Below are positions 37,601-47,209 of a stretch of DNA of 64,000 nt, piece by piece. The DNA is taken from assembly GCA_903859705.1 (NCBI GenBank), contig CAIONQ010000029.1, positions 1 to 64,000 of the forward strand. The letters are read 5' to 3'. The translations under genes were made by a program, and so were the position numbers. Within the stretch, counting starts at the first letter, position 1, and every line of letters starts with the position of its first letter. This DNA is from an uncultured Chthonomonas sp. (lineage in GTDB: Bacteria > Armatimonadota > Chthonomonadetes > Chthonomonadales > Chthonomonadaceae). The notes under the pieces were generated by a model. It was given only the letters and a program-made list of their open reading frames with translations, searched no databases and was not told the origin of the DNA.

Positions 37601-40600
37601 CTCGCTAACTTCGTAAAGACCGGTGGACGCCTTCTCCTCAATGGAAACGACCTCGCCTGGGGCCTTACCCTTGGCGGCGGTGCAACGAGTTCCCTGCTCA
37701 GCTCTACATTTAAGGTCAACTATGCAACGGACTACGCTGGCGTAACCATCAAGCCAAACGTAACCGATCCACCCGCAGTTGCTCCTTACATCGCACCGCT
37801 TAGCACACAGGGTCGCGGTACCCACCCGATCGTTATGGAAACATGGTATGGTTCGTTCCACGGTTATCCGGGAACCATCATTCCGAACGATCCGCCGGGA
37901 ACCGCTAACTTCTATCTACAAACGCCAAACACAGGAACGCCACTTCGGTACTATGGAGCTCCGAATGCGGTAAGCGCAGACGGTGTACAGTTCCTGGGCA
38001 CATCCACACTGGATACGTCAGACTTTGACGCAACCTTCGCTGAAACCGGCGCAGCCGGCATCACCTGGGTAACTGATAACTCTGCAGCTCCGGTAGTATC
38101 CAAGGCGGTATTCATCAGCTTCGGTCTTGAGGCAGTAAACCCCGAGTCCCTTACAGCTGGTGCAGTCGTCCTGAAGAACCGCCGCGCTGAAATCATCCAC
38201 AACGTTGGAGACTACCTGCGTACTGGTAGGATCGTTGGTATTGTAAAGGACCTCAACGGAAATGCTCCTCTTAAGGGCGTATTCCTCAGAGCTCTTTCCA
38301 ATCACCGATTAACCGCAGCTGGCGGTGCCTACGTATATGCCACCACCTACACTCAGTCGGATGGCTCTTACGTCCTCGATGGTCTGGATGCCTATGGCTC
38401 CTACACCATTGATGCGTTCAAACCCGGTTACATAACCTCGCACGGTCAGGGCGGTCTCTTCCATGGAGGCTACCAGTCCAAGGTTGACTTCTTCCTTTCA
38501 CAGGCACGTCCCGGTGGTATCTCCGGAAACGTAACTATGCAGGGAGTTGGCACCCCGGCCCCCGGCCTATTCGTGATAGCAACCGATACAACAACGGGCG
38601 CAACATTCAATGCCACTACGGCATCGGATGGCAGCTACACCATTACGAACGTTCCGGCAAGCATCTACAGTGTAACCATCCCGAAGGCGCCTACAGGCAA
38701 CCTGGATACTCTTGGTTACGGCAGCTGTATTGCAGTTGGGTACACACCCACAACGCCAATTGCTAAGCCAATTACTGTTGTTCCGAATAACACTGTTAGC
38801 GCGGTTAACTTCTACGTAACGCCGCTTCCTGGATCTATCACAGGTATTGTCACCTCGCATGTTGCGAACGGCAATCCTAACAATATCATCCCGGGTGCAA
38901 CGGTTACAGCAACCGATGCAAACAACGTTACCTACACGGCAGTTACTGATAATACTGGTACCTACACCATCAGCGGTCTGGTACCGGGCTCCTTCACTCT
39001 GGTGGCCACCGCAAGTGGATACCGGCCGAGCCAGTCGGTCAAAGTCACTGTTAACACGCAGGCAACTGTAACTCAGAACTTTACCGATGACTTGATGTTC
39101 CCGAACGATCCTACCAAGCAGCTTGCACTAGTAAAAGCCCAGCCTGGTGGCATCTCTGGTTATGTAACAACCAGCCAGGGCTTCCCGGTTGTCGGCGCTA
39201 CCGTAACGGTAACCGATAACCTCGGTAATGTCCTGACCACCGTAACCACCGGCGCCGTACAGACGACAGGCAGCTACAAGTTCAACTACGATACTGGGAT
39301 GGTAGTACCCGCTGGAGCTGTTGTCAGTGTGTCTGCCAACAAAACTGGTTTCACAATCATTACACCACCTGCAAACCCGCAGTCTGTAACGGTTGCTGAG
39401 GGTACCAAGAACACTGGTATCAACTTCTACCTGGATCCGCTGCACATCTTCAATCCGAAGCTCTCGCTGGTATCTGCTCCTTACGAGTATGGCCAGGTAT
39501 CGGGAGGCAGTGTTACTGGCCTGCTGAGTATTCCGAACAGCGATGTAACGTCAAAAGCCTTTGCGTTCATCACCTGGGATTCTAACAACAACGACTATGT
39601 GAACTACCCGACCGCTCCGGCCGATACGTTCCACCTGGGCCGTGGTTACTTCCTACAGGATACTGCGAGCGGTGCAAACCTCTCGCTGGCAACGCTTGGT
39701 ACGCCCGCTACACCTAACACGGTGTACAGCATCCATCTGAAGGCTGGTTGGAACCTGATCGGAGATCCGTTCTCCTTCCCTGTCAACTTCCTCAACCTTA
39801 AGGTTGTTGCAGCTGACGGTACCAACATGGATGTGCTCACCGCTCAGACAGGTGCAAACCCGTCTCTCGGCGCTGCACTGTGGGGCTACGATAACAGCAC
39901 CTACGAAGTGTCCTACACACTTGATCCGTGGAAGGGTTACTGGATCCGCGCATTTGACAATCGCCCGGCAGCGGCACGTACTACACCGGCTGACATAGTT
40001 CTTCTGGTAGATCCTGCTGCACAGCAGAATCGTGGTACAGGCGCCGTTGCAGACGCACGCTTCGCAATCACTGCTGGCAATAACACCAGCCAGGGATGGA
40101 AGCTGAACCTGTCTGCAGTTGCTGGTGGTCAGAATGCTGCACCGGCTACGGTTGGTGTAACCCGTGGAGCAACCGATGTATATGATCGGTTCAAACTGGA
40201 AACTCCGCCCGCAGTTGGTCCGCAGGGTGTTACTGTAGCAGTACAGCACACAGACTGGGATACAAAGAACGGACGGTACGCCGTTGATCTGCGATCTCCG
40301 GCATCTGCATCCAATACCTGGAACGTCACCGTATCTTCCAATGTTCCGAACCAGCCAGTAACACTTACCTGGCCGGCCATCGCAACAGTTGGTGGTAAGG
40401 TTGATCTCATCCTGACCGACGTCGATACCAATACAACAGTCAATCTGCGCACACGCGCTTCGTACACGATGCAGCCCAGCAGTACTGGCGTAACTCGCCA
40501 CCTGACGATCTCGTCGAGTGCAGCCAAGCGAGTGAACCTGCAGATTGCAAACTTGAATGCGCGACTCACTGGCGGATCTTCCGCAAGTGGCCGAGCAGTC

Positions 40601-40852
40601 ACCGCAGTTGCCATTGGTTACACGTTGACATCGGACGCTACTACTCAGGTCTCAATCCTTAAGAATGGCAAGCTTGTTCGAAGGATGGAGCAGGGTGTTA
40701 CGCGTTCGGCAGGTCAGGCATCGCTGGTCTGGGATATGAAGACCGACCAGGGTGTGGGCGTTGCCTCAGATGCGTACATCGTTGAGGTGCGCGCACAGGA
40801 TGCACAGGGTCATGTCGCAAGGCAGGTAACTCCACTCGTCATCGTTCGATGA
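34694..40852 (+). CDS. Giant secreted propeller/carboxypeptidase-regulatory-repeat protein with FlgD-like C-terminus
   Basis: A 2052-aa exported protein. TTG 34694 begins a signal peptide (NRAKSILAAPIALLSALSV...ANAQ) behind AGGAGG at 11 bases. Residues about 90-560 are TolB/PD40-like propeller repeats (GTKIAFQGQLG, WSPDGSLVAFTT). About 760-1170 includes FVKTGGRLLLNGNDLAW, as in C-terminal regions of large secreted peptidases, but no protease site. Four carboxypeptidase-regulatory-like domains start near 1177, 1273, 1379 and 1484. A shared C-terminal block (SLVSAPYEYG, GWNLIGDPF, GYWIRAF, then a beta domain) runs from about 1590. A FlgD-like Ig domain ends the protein (about 1950-2052). It is likely a major surface protein of a six-gene locus. 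Confidence 0.85.
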   Translation: MNRAKSILAAPIALLSALSVLHGTTANAQVRGGTDTRRPSPGASGVPAAARAAAFVPQHTFYPANTSKVPASMTKRVLDARSLGKATHRAPGDQAVTRQTVLLTKLDPSQQYSYTASNCNNQHPFWTTDEKFIYFDSNRNSDTDPSTRADGKFNLFRMFADGSGISQIRSSTANEIEPCVSVDGNTVAFVAGGTLDYTNGSDNPSSKGFVLYTYSISAGGSPVSLTTSNPSKLTFSDVRHPSFNPGGTKIAFQGQLGAGQPYHIFLVDLQTDVITQLTGPAPGTTPAFESNDTAPAWSPDGSLVAFTTNASGFTTPSPMQATALNAANQTTVGDSNQYDIWVMAANAFAPNPHRVTDSSSIVGGGVSSNKNPAWSTLKTDPLQVIPNETNPSGYVTSSANMLAFASTRANADINNPQKATAVKSTYDIYFIHAKIAPDPTLPGSVTVTTPESLSNSPVKLPTTSPGTTFDPNYPKDPSYADPSFNFDPNFSTNEDYPAWPQYVSSYRIAFQSDRGGSLQLWASTLIDINAPTLLKYDIPSNEIVHVARDAAPNTSVREVAAGEAVRFRVRAVDYESGIESVYLQIKDPNSGPQSADGLEHKTYYIGPAFLDNGPLYVLQAPYEMDAQAINPSTYAFRSTGSVSATYADKVGELQVGHAAMPSTFPGWNQYVPGIDDLVAFSGGAHPPDDDVPGHDYTNQGGFWLHMYDDGPISAGGHEPEGETAGDGVYTASWVTPASLPSDWILDVIVRDAALNPFYDPTNPNSRTNWKIYDNVWGFTTQPFQGSNGILYVNDYDCGQKFFQTNAGAFTNTGGRLGAAYGSFNSAQAGAPGSFYNGVPTESWMTEFEGSLFPSTAAQGTTLYGLSNFLTNFGINAYSDSLTQEPGGVNPVPVTGRYDQWRVICRGAVPDAVLNAYKGHIELQPADVLSGGTGPRQVFVAERCVIWHAPYSGDLFVGPGTILDADTEVRLANFVKTGGRLLLNGNDLAWGLTLGGGATSSLLSSTFKVNYATDYAGVTIKPNVTDPPAVAPYIAPLSTQGRGTHPIVMETWYGSFHGYPGTIIPNDPPGTANFYLQTPNTGTPLRYYGAPNAVSADGVQFLGTSTLDTSDFDATFAETGAAGITWVTDNSAAPVVSKAVFISFGLEAVNPESLTAGAVVLKNRRAEIIHNVGDYLRTGRIVGIVKDLNGNAPLKGVFLRALSNHRLTAAGGAYVYATTYTQSDGSYVLDGLDAYGSYTIDAFKPGYITSHGQGGLFHGGYQSKVDFFLSQARPGGISGNVTMQGVGTPAPGLFVIATDTTTGATFNATTASDGSYTITNVPASIYSVTIPKAPTGNLDTLGYGSCIAVGYTPTTPIAKPITVVPNNTVSAVNFYVTPLPGSITGIVTSHVANGNPNNIIPGATVTATDANNVTYTAVTDNTGTYTISGLVPGSFTLVATASGYRPSQSVKVTVNTQATVTQNFTDDLMFPNDPTKQLALVKAQPGGISGYVTTSQGFPVVGATVTVTDNLGNVLTTVTTGAVQTTGSYKFNYDTGMVVPAGAVVSVSANKTGFTIITPPANPQSVTVAEGTKNTGINFYLDPLHIFNPKLSLVSAPYEYGQVSGGSVTGLLSIPNSDVTSKAFAFITWDSNNNDYVNYPTAPADTFHLGRGYFLQDTASGANLSLATLGTPATPNTVYSIHLKAGWNLIGDPFSFPVNFLNLKVVAADGTNMDVLTAQTGANPSLGAALWGYDNSTYEVSYTLDPWKGYWIRAFDNRPAAARTTPADIVLLVDPAAQQNRGTGAVADARFAITAGNNTSQGWKLNLSAVAGGQNAAPATVGVTRGATDVYDRFKLETPPAVGPQGVTVAVQHTDWDTKNGRYAVDLRSPASASNTWNVTVSSNVPNQPVTLTWPAIATVGGKVDLILTDVDTNTTVNLRTRASYTMQPSSTGVTRHLTISSSAAKRVNLQIANLNARLTGGSSASGRAVTAVAIGYTLTSDATTQVSILKNGKLVRRMEQGVTRSAGQASLVWDMKTDQGVGVASDAYIVEVRAQDAQGHVARQVTPLVIVR

Positions 40853-41249
40853 TAGAGGAGTGAGCTGAAGCATAAGCTGAATCATTTCTTCTCTTTCTGG
40901 GTGAATCTTTTGGATTTCCACCTGGAAAGAGGAGATAATGATCCTAACAACGAAGCTTGTGTACGTTCGCACGGTACGCACGGCAGGTTAAACCGAAGTA
41001 ATGAAAAGTATCTGTTCAGACCGGTCGGTGAATCTTAGTGGTTCACACGTCATTAAGAATACAGATCTGATCGCTCGGCAATAGCTTGACCCCAGGCGTC
41101 TGTGAGCGCCGGACGAAATCTGCATCCTCAATGCAGAAGGGTACGATACGATCGAGCATAGTTAACCGACCTTACAGCTCGGTCACAGGCCTTGGGCCAA
41201 CACCCGCCTGCCGTCCAGGCGCGGGAACCATGAGGGAGGAAACCAAAGA
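40853..41249 (+). other. Intergenic leader before the CsgG-like gene
   Basis: No gene seen in 397 bases. A large imperfect hairpin (CTTCTCTTTC near 40888 with GAAAGAGGAG near 40926, extended by GGGTG/CCACC) may end or stabilise the upstream transcript. The palindrome GACCGGTC occurs near 41017. GGGAGGA precedes the GTG start. Confidence 0.4.
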
Positions 41250-43508
41250 GTGAAAGTCATTCGCAGGAGTCCAGTCACCCGCGTCACCGCATGGGTGCTG
41301 ACTGTGGCGTTGATTTCGCCCACATTAGCTGTGGGACGCGCCGCAAAGGCACAAGACCAGCAGGTGCTTAAGGTGGTGATTGCTGATACAGTGAATAAGG
41401 CGCCTGGCGCCAGTAAAACACTTGGTATCAATGCAACAGCCGCTATCAGCACAGAGCTTGCTGCGTCTGGTCTCGGTAAATTTAACGTTGTTTCTACAAC
41501 GGAAGTTCGCAATGAGGCAACAAACGCGGGTCTAAAAGTGCCGAGCAACCCCTCGGCTCCCTACAATTTCTCAGACACTGAATGGCTGAGAATTGCAAAG
41601 AGCCTGGGCGCAGATGCGATCGTCACTTCTGAGGTAGGCGCAACAAAGGCTGCAGGCAAGGCCGGCGGCGTTAATGTTGCAATCACCCTCGCTATTAAGG
41701 ACGTAGCTTCCAGTACGCTTACAAATGGTGGTTCCGGCACAATCACAGAGTTCGCTCGCCCCGGCGAGTCCGTTTCTCTTGACGAGTTGCTAACCAAGGG
41801 TGTAGCCGATGCAGCTCTTAAAGCTGTTCGCGATGTCCTCTCCCATGGAGTAGTTGCCGGTACGGTATTGAACATTACCGGTAACCAGGTAATCATCAAC
41901 CGCGGCCTGCGCGATGGCGTCAAAGTTGGCGACCGTGTGCAGATTCTGCGCGATGCAGGCCAGGGCTCCAAGTTTGCTGTTGGTGAAATTCAGGTTCTTC
42001 GTGCCTATGCAACGGATTCAGAGGCATCTGTAATTTCTAACACCGGTGGTATTGCTCCCGAAGATGCAGCACGTGTTATCTTCAGCCCGAGCATAATCAT
42101 CCCGGTAGTGGCAGCGCCGGTACTTACCAGTGGTAAGAGCCCCGCACAGCAGAATGTCTCACACTCCAGCCTGTCGATGTCCGCCATTGGCGGTACACTT
42201 GCAGTAATTGGTGTTGGTGTACTTCTTTCTGCAGCCAACAAGGGTGGTCAGGTATCAGTTACAGATCTTACCGCTGAACCAACTTCTCAGGCCAATGCGG
42301 CGGGCGTTCTCGTTCGCTGGAGAGATAACATCTTCGGCCAGGGCAACGTGCAGCAGTATAAGATCTATCGTGAGCCAGATTTCCCTTATGTCTCTGTAGG
42401 CACAACGGGCGGCAGCAGCGGCGGTACCACGGGTACCACCAATGTAGCTTATCCGGTTGCCGTGCGAGCTGGTGTTGATCACTCATATCTGGACCTTCCG
42501 TCTCCCAACTATTCCTATGCTAACGGTGGCTCGATCCTTGTAGGATCCAGCAACGGTGGCCTTGGGAGTGGTGCCGCAAATAGCGGTGGTTCGAATAGCG
42601 GTAACAACAACAACTCTACAGGATCCATTGCTGCTCCAATTACGCTCGATACAGGCTTCACACCAGGTAAGAGCTACCTCTACCAGGTGACAGCTATTAT
42701 CCTGCGCCAGATACCGAGCTCCGGCAGTACCGGCGGTACTGGTAATGGAGGCGGTGGTAACAACGGCGGTGGTGGCACCGGTGGTGGTGGTGGTAACAAT
42801 GGCGGTGGTGGTAACGGCAACGGTAACAACTCCGGTGGTTCCGAATATGTCGAAACTGATCCCGCGGTCAGCTCCACAACAACTCCTGTTAGCCCGGTCG
42901 CTCTCTCTACACCGAGTGCAGCAGCAGGTAATGTTAACGCACGCCAGTTTGCTCCTACCTGGCTCAGCTCCGTTGGCGCTGATGTCTTCCAGGTCGAGAT
43001 CTCTCTGGATCGCCTGTTCAAGACCCCGAGCCTGGTTTACCAGTCTCCGCTGATTGTTTCTACTGCACCGTACGCAAATGGCGTAACGCAGTCGGTTCCG
43101 GCACCAATTGATCTGACAACGATCCCACAGCTTCTGGCCAATCCGGCATTTGCGGCCTTCGTTACACAGACCAGTGGTGCATCCCCAACTTCTCCGTTAA
43201 TCTATTGGAGAGTTGGCGCACGACATGATGAGGACAATCCCGGACCGGTCAACTGGATCACCAACAACTCCAGCGATTCGGATCGGAGCTTCCGGTTCGT
43301 ATACCCGCTGCCCCAGTACTTTACTGCGGCACCTGGTCCGCCCGCACCGCCAACCTCCAAGGCAGCGCGAGCTCTGAACGCGCAGTACACTAACCGCGGG
43401 CTTCTTGCTCCGGGCGTGGGTACCAATACTGGAACGCGAGGTTCCGCCGGCACGAAAATCCTTACCCCTCAGGATATTCTTACTGGCAGGGGTCGCACCA
43501 GAAACTAG
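41250..43508 (+). CDS. CsgG-like envelope protein with Gly/Asn-rich C-terminal region
   Basis: A 752-aa exported protein. The signal segment (AWVLTVALISPTLAVG) is followed by a CsgG-like alpha/beta domain (about 35-195: LKVVIADTVNKAPGA, AAISTELAASGLGKFNVVS, AKSLGADAIVTSEVG). A FlgT/CsgG-type beta region follows (GTVLNITGNQVIINRGLRDG, VGDRVQILRD). A hydrophobic segment at about 308-325 (GGTLAVIGVGVLLSAANK) precedes fibronectin-like sequence. A run of Gly/Asn near 490-530 resembles a flexible linker. CsgG proteins form outer-membrane secretion channels for curli, so an export or assembly role in this locus is plausible. The GTG start follows GGGAGGA. Confidence 0.7.
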   Translation: MKVIRRSPVTRVTAWVLTVALISPTLAVGRAAKAQDQQVLKVVIADTVNKAPGASKTLGINATAAISTELAASGLGKFNVVSTTEVRNEATNAGLKVPSNPSAPYNFSDTEWLRIAKSLGADAIVTSEVGATKAAGKAGGVNVAITLAIKDVASSTLTNGGSGTITEFARPGESVSLDELLTKGVADAALKAVRDVLSHGVVAGTVLNITGNQVIINRGLRDGVKVGDRVQILRDAGQGSKFAVGEIQVLRAYATDSEASVISNTGGIAPEDAARVIFSPSIIIPVVAAPVLTSGKSPAQQNVSHSSLSMSAIGGTLAVIGVGVLLSAANKGGQVSVTDLTAEPTSQANAAGVLVRWRDNIFGQGNVQQYKIYREPDFPYVSVGTTGGSSGGTTGTTNVAYPVAVRAGVDHSYLDLPSPNYSYANGGSILVGSSNGGLGSGAANSGGSNSGNNNNSTGSIAAPITLDTGFTPGKSYLYQVTAIILRQIPSSGSTGGTGNGGGGNNGGGGTGGGGGNNGGGGNGNGNNSGGSEYVETDPAVSSTTTPVSPVALSTPSAAAGNVNARQFAPTWLSSVGADVFQVEISLDRLFKTPSLVYQSPLIVSTAPYANGVTQSVPAPIDLTTIPQLLANPAFAAFVTQTSGASPTSPLIYWRVGARHDEDNPGPVNWITNNSSDSDRSFRFVYPLPQYFTAAPGPPAPPTSKAARALNAQYTNRGLLAPGVGTNTGTRGSAGTKILTPQDILTGRGRTRN

Positions 43509-43520
43509 GTGATATCGATT

Positions 43521-43556
43521 GGGATCTGAGGCAGAGAAATCTGTTTCAGATCCCGG
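43521..43556 (+). terminator. Hairpin after the CsgG-like gene
   Basis: GGGATCTGA (43521-43529) and TCAGATCCC (43546-43554) are exact complements, with an inner CAGA/TCTG pair. A T-run is lacking, so termination may be weak or the hairpin may protect the 3' end. Confidence 0.55.
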
Positions 43557-43897
43557 TCTCTCGGTTGGCTCTAAACTGGGCAATCCATTGAAGCGCCAAC
43601 GGATGATCCAGGCTCTCACGGACGGCGTGAGGCCAACGGGCGGAACGAATCTTGTATTCGTCCGCTGGTGCAAATAGCACACATGCGGTACGGAGTGGAA
43701 CAGGTCGGGACTAACGAAACAGTCAGCTGCCCCCCGCGCAGTTTCCGATTATGCACTTATTCCCACAGAGCCCTGGCTATTGCTGGTGGCTTTGAATAAT
43801 GAGCGAAACGCACGCTCTCTGTTTCCGGTGTCGCTTCCCTCCGCGCACTAAGCATGAGCGGCGGAAATAACAAACCGCCCCCGGATAAGGAGTTGTT
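43557..43897 (+). other. Intergenic leader before the subtilase gene
   Basis: No gene seen. GGAACGAAT at about 43637, within a GAATC...ATTCG hairpin, also occurs in the giant gene's leader near 34425. AAGGAG lies seven bases before the ATG at 43898. Confidence 0.4.
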
Positions 43898-46800
43898 ATG
43901 AAGATCCGCAAAAGAGATATGAGGCTGTTTTACGGACTATGCGCCTCCGCGGCAGCTCTGTCGCTGGGCAGTGGCACGGCCAACGCACAGGCGCAGAATG
44001 TAGCGATCAAGGCTGGCGAGGTCATGGTTTACTGCCAGGCGGGTACGCCTCAGGCGGATGTTCAGACACTTGCCAACACAGTCGGTACGGTCAAGATTGT
44101 CCCAAGCCTCTTCCCGGATGTTTACGAGTTCTTCCTGCCCGCAAACAAGCAGGATCTGGCCTCTACCACAGCAGCCATTGCGCAGCTCAAAGGTGATCCC
44201 CGGCTCAAGTGGGTCGGCGGTAACCGTCTGCGGTATGTCTTTCAAACGAAAGTCATTCCAAACGATGCGCTGTATGTAAATATGCACCCACTGCCTCAGA
44301 TTAACATGCCGCAAGCATGGGCTCTTCAAAAGGGTCAGAAAAATGTTAATCTTTGTGATATAGACTCTGGTTTTGATCCCAAACATGAGGATCTTATCGG
44401 TCGTTACGACCTTGTCAACAGCTATGACTGGGGCGAGGGGCGATCTGATATTACCGCGGGCCCTGAAGATCACGGCGTTTGCACCAGCGGTATTATGATT
44501 GCGAACACCAATAACAAGATTGGTGTTTCCGGCATTTGCTGGCAGAACACACTTTGTATTGGTGAGAAGATTGCAGATTCCACCGGTGCATTGTCGACTT
44601 CGGCCATCCTCAATGCCTACGCAGATGTCCACAATAAATTCAAGACAGCTCACATTGTTGCAGTGAACATGAGCTACGGCGGTCCTGGCGATCCGAACGA
44701 TGCAACGGACCCTGAGAACGTTGGCCTTGCGCAGATGGACGCAGATGGTATCATCCTGTGCGCTTCTGCCGGCAACAGTTCTGCCGATGATGGAGCGACG
44801 CTGCCGGCGGCCAGTAAGCACGTGCTTACTGTATCAGCTGTAAACAAGTCTGGTGCACTTACATACTATTCCAGCTTTGGTAAAGTAGATATTGCTGCGC
44901 CCGGCGGAGAAATGTACAGTAATACTGATCCGAACGGCTATCAGGTCTGTAAGCTGGGTTCTGGCTATGCGTTTGAGCAGGGAACTTCGTTCTCTTGCCC
45001 AACAGTTACGGCAGTAGCAACGCTTATCATGAGCGTTCCCGGGATGACGCCTGCAAAGGCCAAACAGGTAATGCTGTCCACGGCTAACCATACTGGATTA
45101 ACAACACTTCCGGACGTGAAGTTCGGATACGGTATCGTTGATGCATATGCTGCTCTGGTACAGGTTTCCTCAAGTACGTCGATCACGGGTCCGGACGGTG
45201 TTGATCCCTCTACCGGCGCTTCCTCGGTGCCTGGTTCTTCCTCTGCTCCTGCAGTGGCTACCCAGAAGCCTACGATGTCGTTCTCGGTGTTTAATATTCC
45301 AACGGCCAATGAAACATTTACAATCGATCCCGGTCCGGGCCAGATCCAGTTCACTGCAGATCAGTTGTTGAACATTGGTTCGGTACCGCTAGCAAATGTT
45401 TCTGAGGTGAAAGTAACCGGAACTACTTCCGGTACAAGCCCGCAGTACACCATCAGCTTCCGGTATGCATTCCCAGTGGGCAGTTCTGGTACGCACACGA
45501 TTCAAATCGTTGGCATTAACCCGAACAATAACCTCACAATTACCAACCAGCGAACCTTTACTCTGTTGCCCCACACCTTCGGCGTGGACTCATCGGGCGT
45601 GGCGTTGGTCTCGTTCCCGTACTTCGAGAGTGCAGCGGATCAGGCTACTGCTTCCGCGGCATTGCGCAGTGCGTTCTTCGGGCCTACAATCAGCCTTTAC
45701 CGCTGGTTCAACGTGCCGACGATCGTCAACGGAACATCGGCGCTGCTTGGTAAGTACGGCATCTACGGAGCGGATCATACCAGTGCCGATCCTGGTGCAT
45801 CGAATCCAAACGCAGCTCTCTCACCGAGCCTGTATGTACCAACGCTCGATCCATCTACAGCAGGTATAGTGGCGCCGCTCGGCACCGCTTACTTCATGAA
45901 GACACCGGCGCCGCTGACATTCAACACCTATGGTTCAACGTACTCCACGAGCGCGTTCCGTATTCCTCTCCATGAGGGTTGGAACATGATCGGGGATCCG
46001 TACAACTTCGCTGTTGGCTTCAACGCAATGGAGATTGAGCAGCTGTCTGGTACCCGAATTACGGTACAGAACGCAGTGGATCAGAATATTCTCCTTCCGC
46101 ATGTATATCACTATGCAAATGGTGATTACACCTTCCAGAGCTTGCCTGATGGCAACCTCAACCCATGGGAGGGGCAGTGGATCTACGTTCTGCCACGGCG
46201 CGGCACAACGCTTTCCGATGGTGTGTCTTGCTACCTTGTAGTATTGCCGGCTGCCATACCTGGCACCACAAAAAATGTTAACGCTCTTCAGTCTCCCCTA
46301 CAGGCAGCACTGAGATCTGATACAGTTTCTGGTCCGGGCTCCTGGTCACTGCAACTGCAGGCTTCCTCAGGTGCTTTGCACGATAATAACAACTACATTG
46401 GTATGTCGGGTAGAGCTACTTCTGGTATGGATGCCTTGAAGGTACCGAAGCCTCCGAAGGTTGGCAACTACATTACGATGGCAATTAGCCATCCTGGCCT
46501 CGACAACGTTGGTCTAGCGCAGGACATTCAGCCCCTGGGTTCTTCCAGAAGCTGGGATGTGTCTGTAACATCCAACCAGTCCCGGGCCGCTGTTACGGTA
46601 GCATGGCCCAATATCTCTACACTGCCTCGCGGCTACCGTGTGGTCCTTACAGACAAGGTTTCTGGCCAGTCTGTAGATCTGCACAATGAGAGTGGTTACA
46701 CCTACACTCCGGCCGTTGGCGAAATGAGCCGTGGTTTCACAGTAACCGCTACCCAGGTTAACGGTAGAAGCCGAGCAGTGGTAAGCAACATAACAATCAA

Positions 46801-47086
46801 TCCGGGCCGCTCCGGGTCCCGCTCTGCGGGTACAACTCAGATTGGATACACCGTCTCTGCGGAGAGCAAGGTGGATGTAACGATCCTGGGTCTCAATGGC
46901 AAGGTGATCTCTCAGGTCAGCCCCTCCAGAGCGGTCACGAGCGGACAGAACTCTGTAGTCTGGACGGGTATGGATGCCACGGGACATGCGGTTGCCGCAG
47001 GTTCGTACATCCTGCAAATCCGTGCAGTGGGCGCACAGGGTGACGTAACCCGCCAGGTGGTGCCATTCACGGTCTCTGGCCGATAA
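43898..47086 (+). CDS. Secreted subtilisin-like (S8) serine protease with shared C-terminal module
   Basis: A 1062-aa exported protease. The signal peptide ends near ANAQA, and an inhibitor-like propeptide follows (about 35-110). The catalytic triad is Asp in VNLCDIDSGFD (about 155), His in PEDHGVC (about 191) and Ser in GTSFSCP (about 364), with the oxyanion Asn in CASAGNSS. From about residue 560 it carries the same block as its neighbours (ALVSFPYFES, GWNMIGDPYNF, GQWIYVLPRR, then a beta domain) and a FlgD-like C-terminus (IGYTVSAESKVDVTILG). AAGGAG precedes the ATG. Processing of the neighbouring surface proteins is a reasonable guess. Confidence 0.92.
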   Translation: MKIRKRDMRLFYGLCASAAALSLGSGTANAQAQNVAIKAGEVMVYCQAGTPQADVQTLANTVGTVKIVPSLFPDVYEFFLPANKQDLASTTAAIAQLKGDPRLKWVGGNRLRYVFQTKVIPNDALYVNMHPLPQINMPQAWALQKGQKNVNLCDIDSGFDPKHEDLIGRYDLVNSYDWGEGRSDITAGPEDHGVCTSGIMIANTNNKIGVSGICWQNTLCIGEKIADSTGALSTSAILNAYADVHNKFKTAHIVAVNMSYGGPGDPNDATDPENVGLAQMDADGIILCASAGNSSADDGATLPAASKHVLTVSAVNKSGALTYYSSFGKVDIAAPGGEMYSNTDPNGYQVCKLGSGYAFEQGTSFSCPTVTAVATLIMSVPGMTPAKAKQVMLSTANHTGLTTLPDVKFGYGIVDAYAALVQVSSSTSITGPDGVDPSTGASSVPGSSSAPAVATQKPTMSFSVFNIPTANETFTIDPGPGQIQFTADQLLNIGSVPLANVSEVKVTGTTSGTSPQYTISFRYAFPVGSSGTHTIQIVGINPNNNLTITNQRTFTLLPHTFGVDSSGVALVSFPYFESAADQATASAALRSAFFGPTISLYRWFNVPTIVNGTSALLGKYGIYGADHTSADPGASNPNAALSPSLYVPTLDPSTAGIVAPLGTAYFMKTPAPLTFNTYGSTYSTSAFRIPLHEGWNMIGDPYNFAVGFNAMEIEQLSGTRITVQNAVDQNILLPHVYHYANGDYTFQSLPDGNLNPWEGQWIYVLPRRGTTLSDGVSCYLVVLPAAIPGTTKNVNALQSPLQAALRSDTVSGPGSWSLQLQASSGALHDNNNYIGMSGRATSGMDALKVPKPPKVGNYITMAISHPGLDNVGLAQDIQPLGSSRSWDVSVTSNQSRAAVTVAWPNISTLPRGYRVVLTDKVSGQSVDLHNESGYTYTPAVGEMSRGFTVTATQVNGRSRAVVSNITINPGRSGSRSAGTTQIGYTVSAESKVDVTILGLNGKVISQVSPSRAVTSGQNSVVWTGMDATGHAVAAGSYILQIRAVGAQGDVTRQVVPFTVSGR

Positions 47087-47097
47087 GTTCAACTGCC

Positions 47098-47135
47098 GTC
47101 TGGATCATCAATTGATTACGATTGCTGATCCAGAC
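47098..47135 (+). terminator. Hairpin after the subtilase gene
   Basis: GTCTGGATCA (47098-47107) and TGATCCAGAC (47126-47135) are exact complements, and CAAT/ATTG extends the stem inward. No T-run follows, so complete termination is doubtful and the next gene may be partly co-transcribed. Confidence 0.5.
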
Positions 47136-47209
47136 AGTGCAGTGCACGAATGAAGGCTCCCCCAGCCACACTGCATTTGCACTCATGTCATCTAGGGAGG
47201 ACCTCCGCA

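Noticed and set aside
36926-37861. 311-residue open frame antisense to the giant secreted protein
   Set aside because: No SD, Cys/Arg-rich unlikely composition and full overlap with a well-supported gene; it arises from the codon bias of the sense gene. The same applies to antisense frames at 39653-40501 and 43937-44821.
42724-42840. Gly/Asn repeat read as a CRISPR or tandem repeat element
   Set aside because: The repeats are in-frame GGN/GGC codons of a Gly-rich linker, irregular in length, with no spacers.
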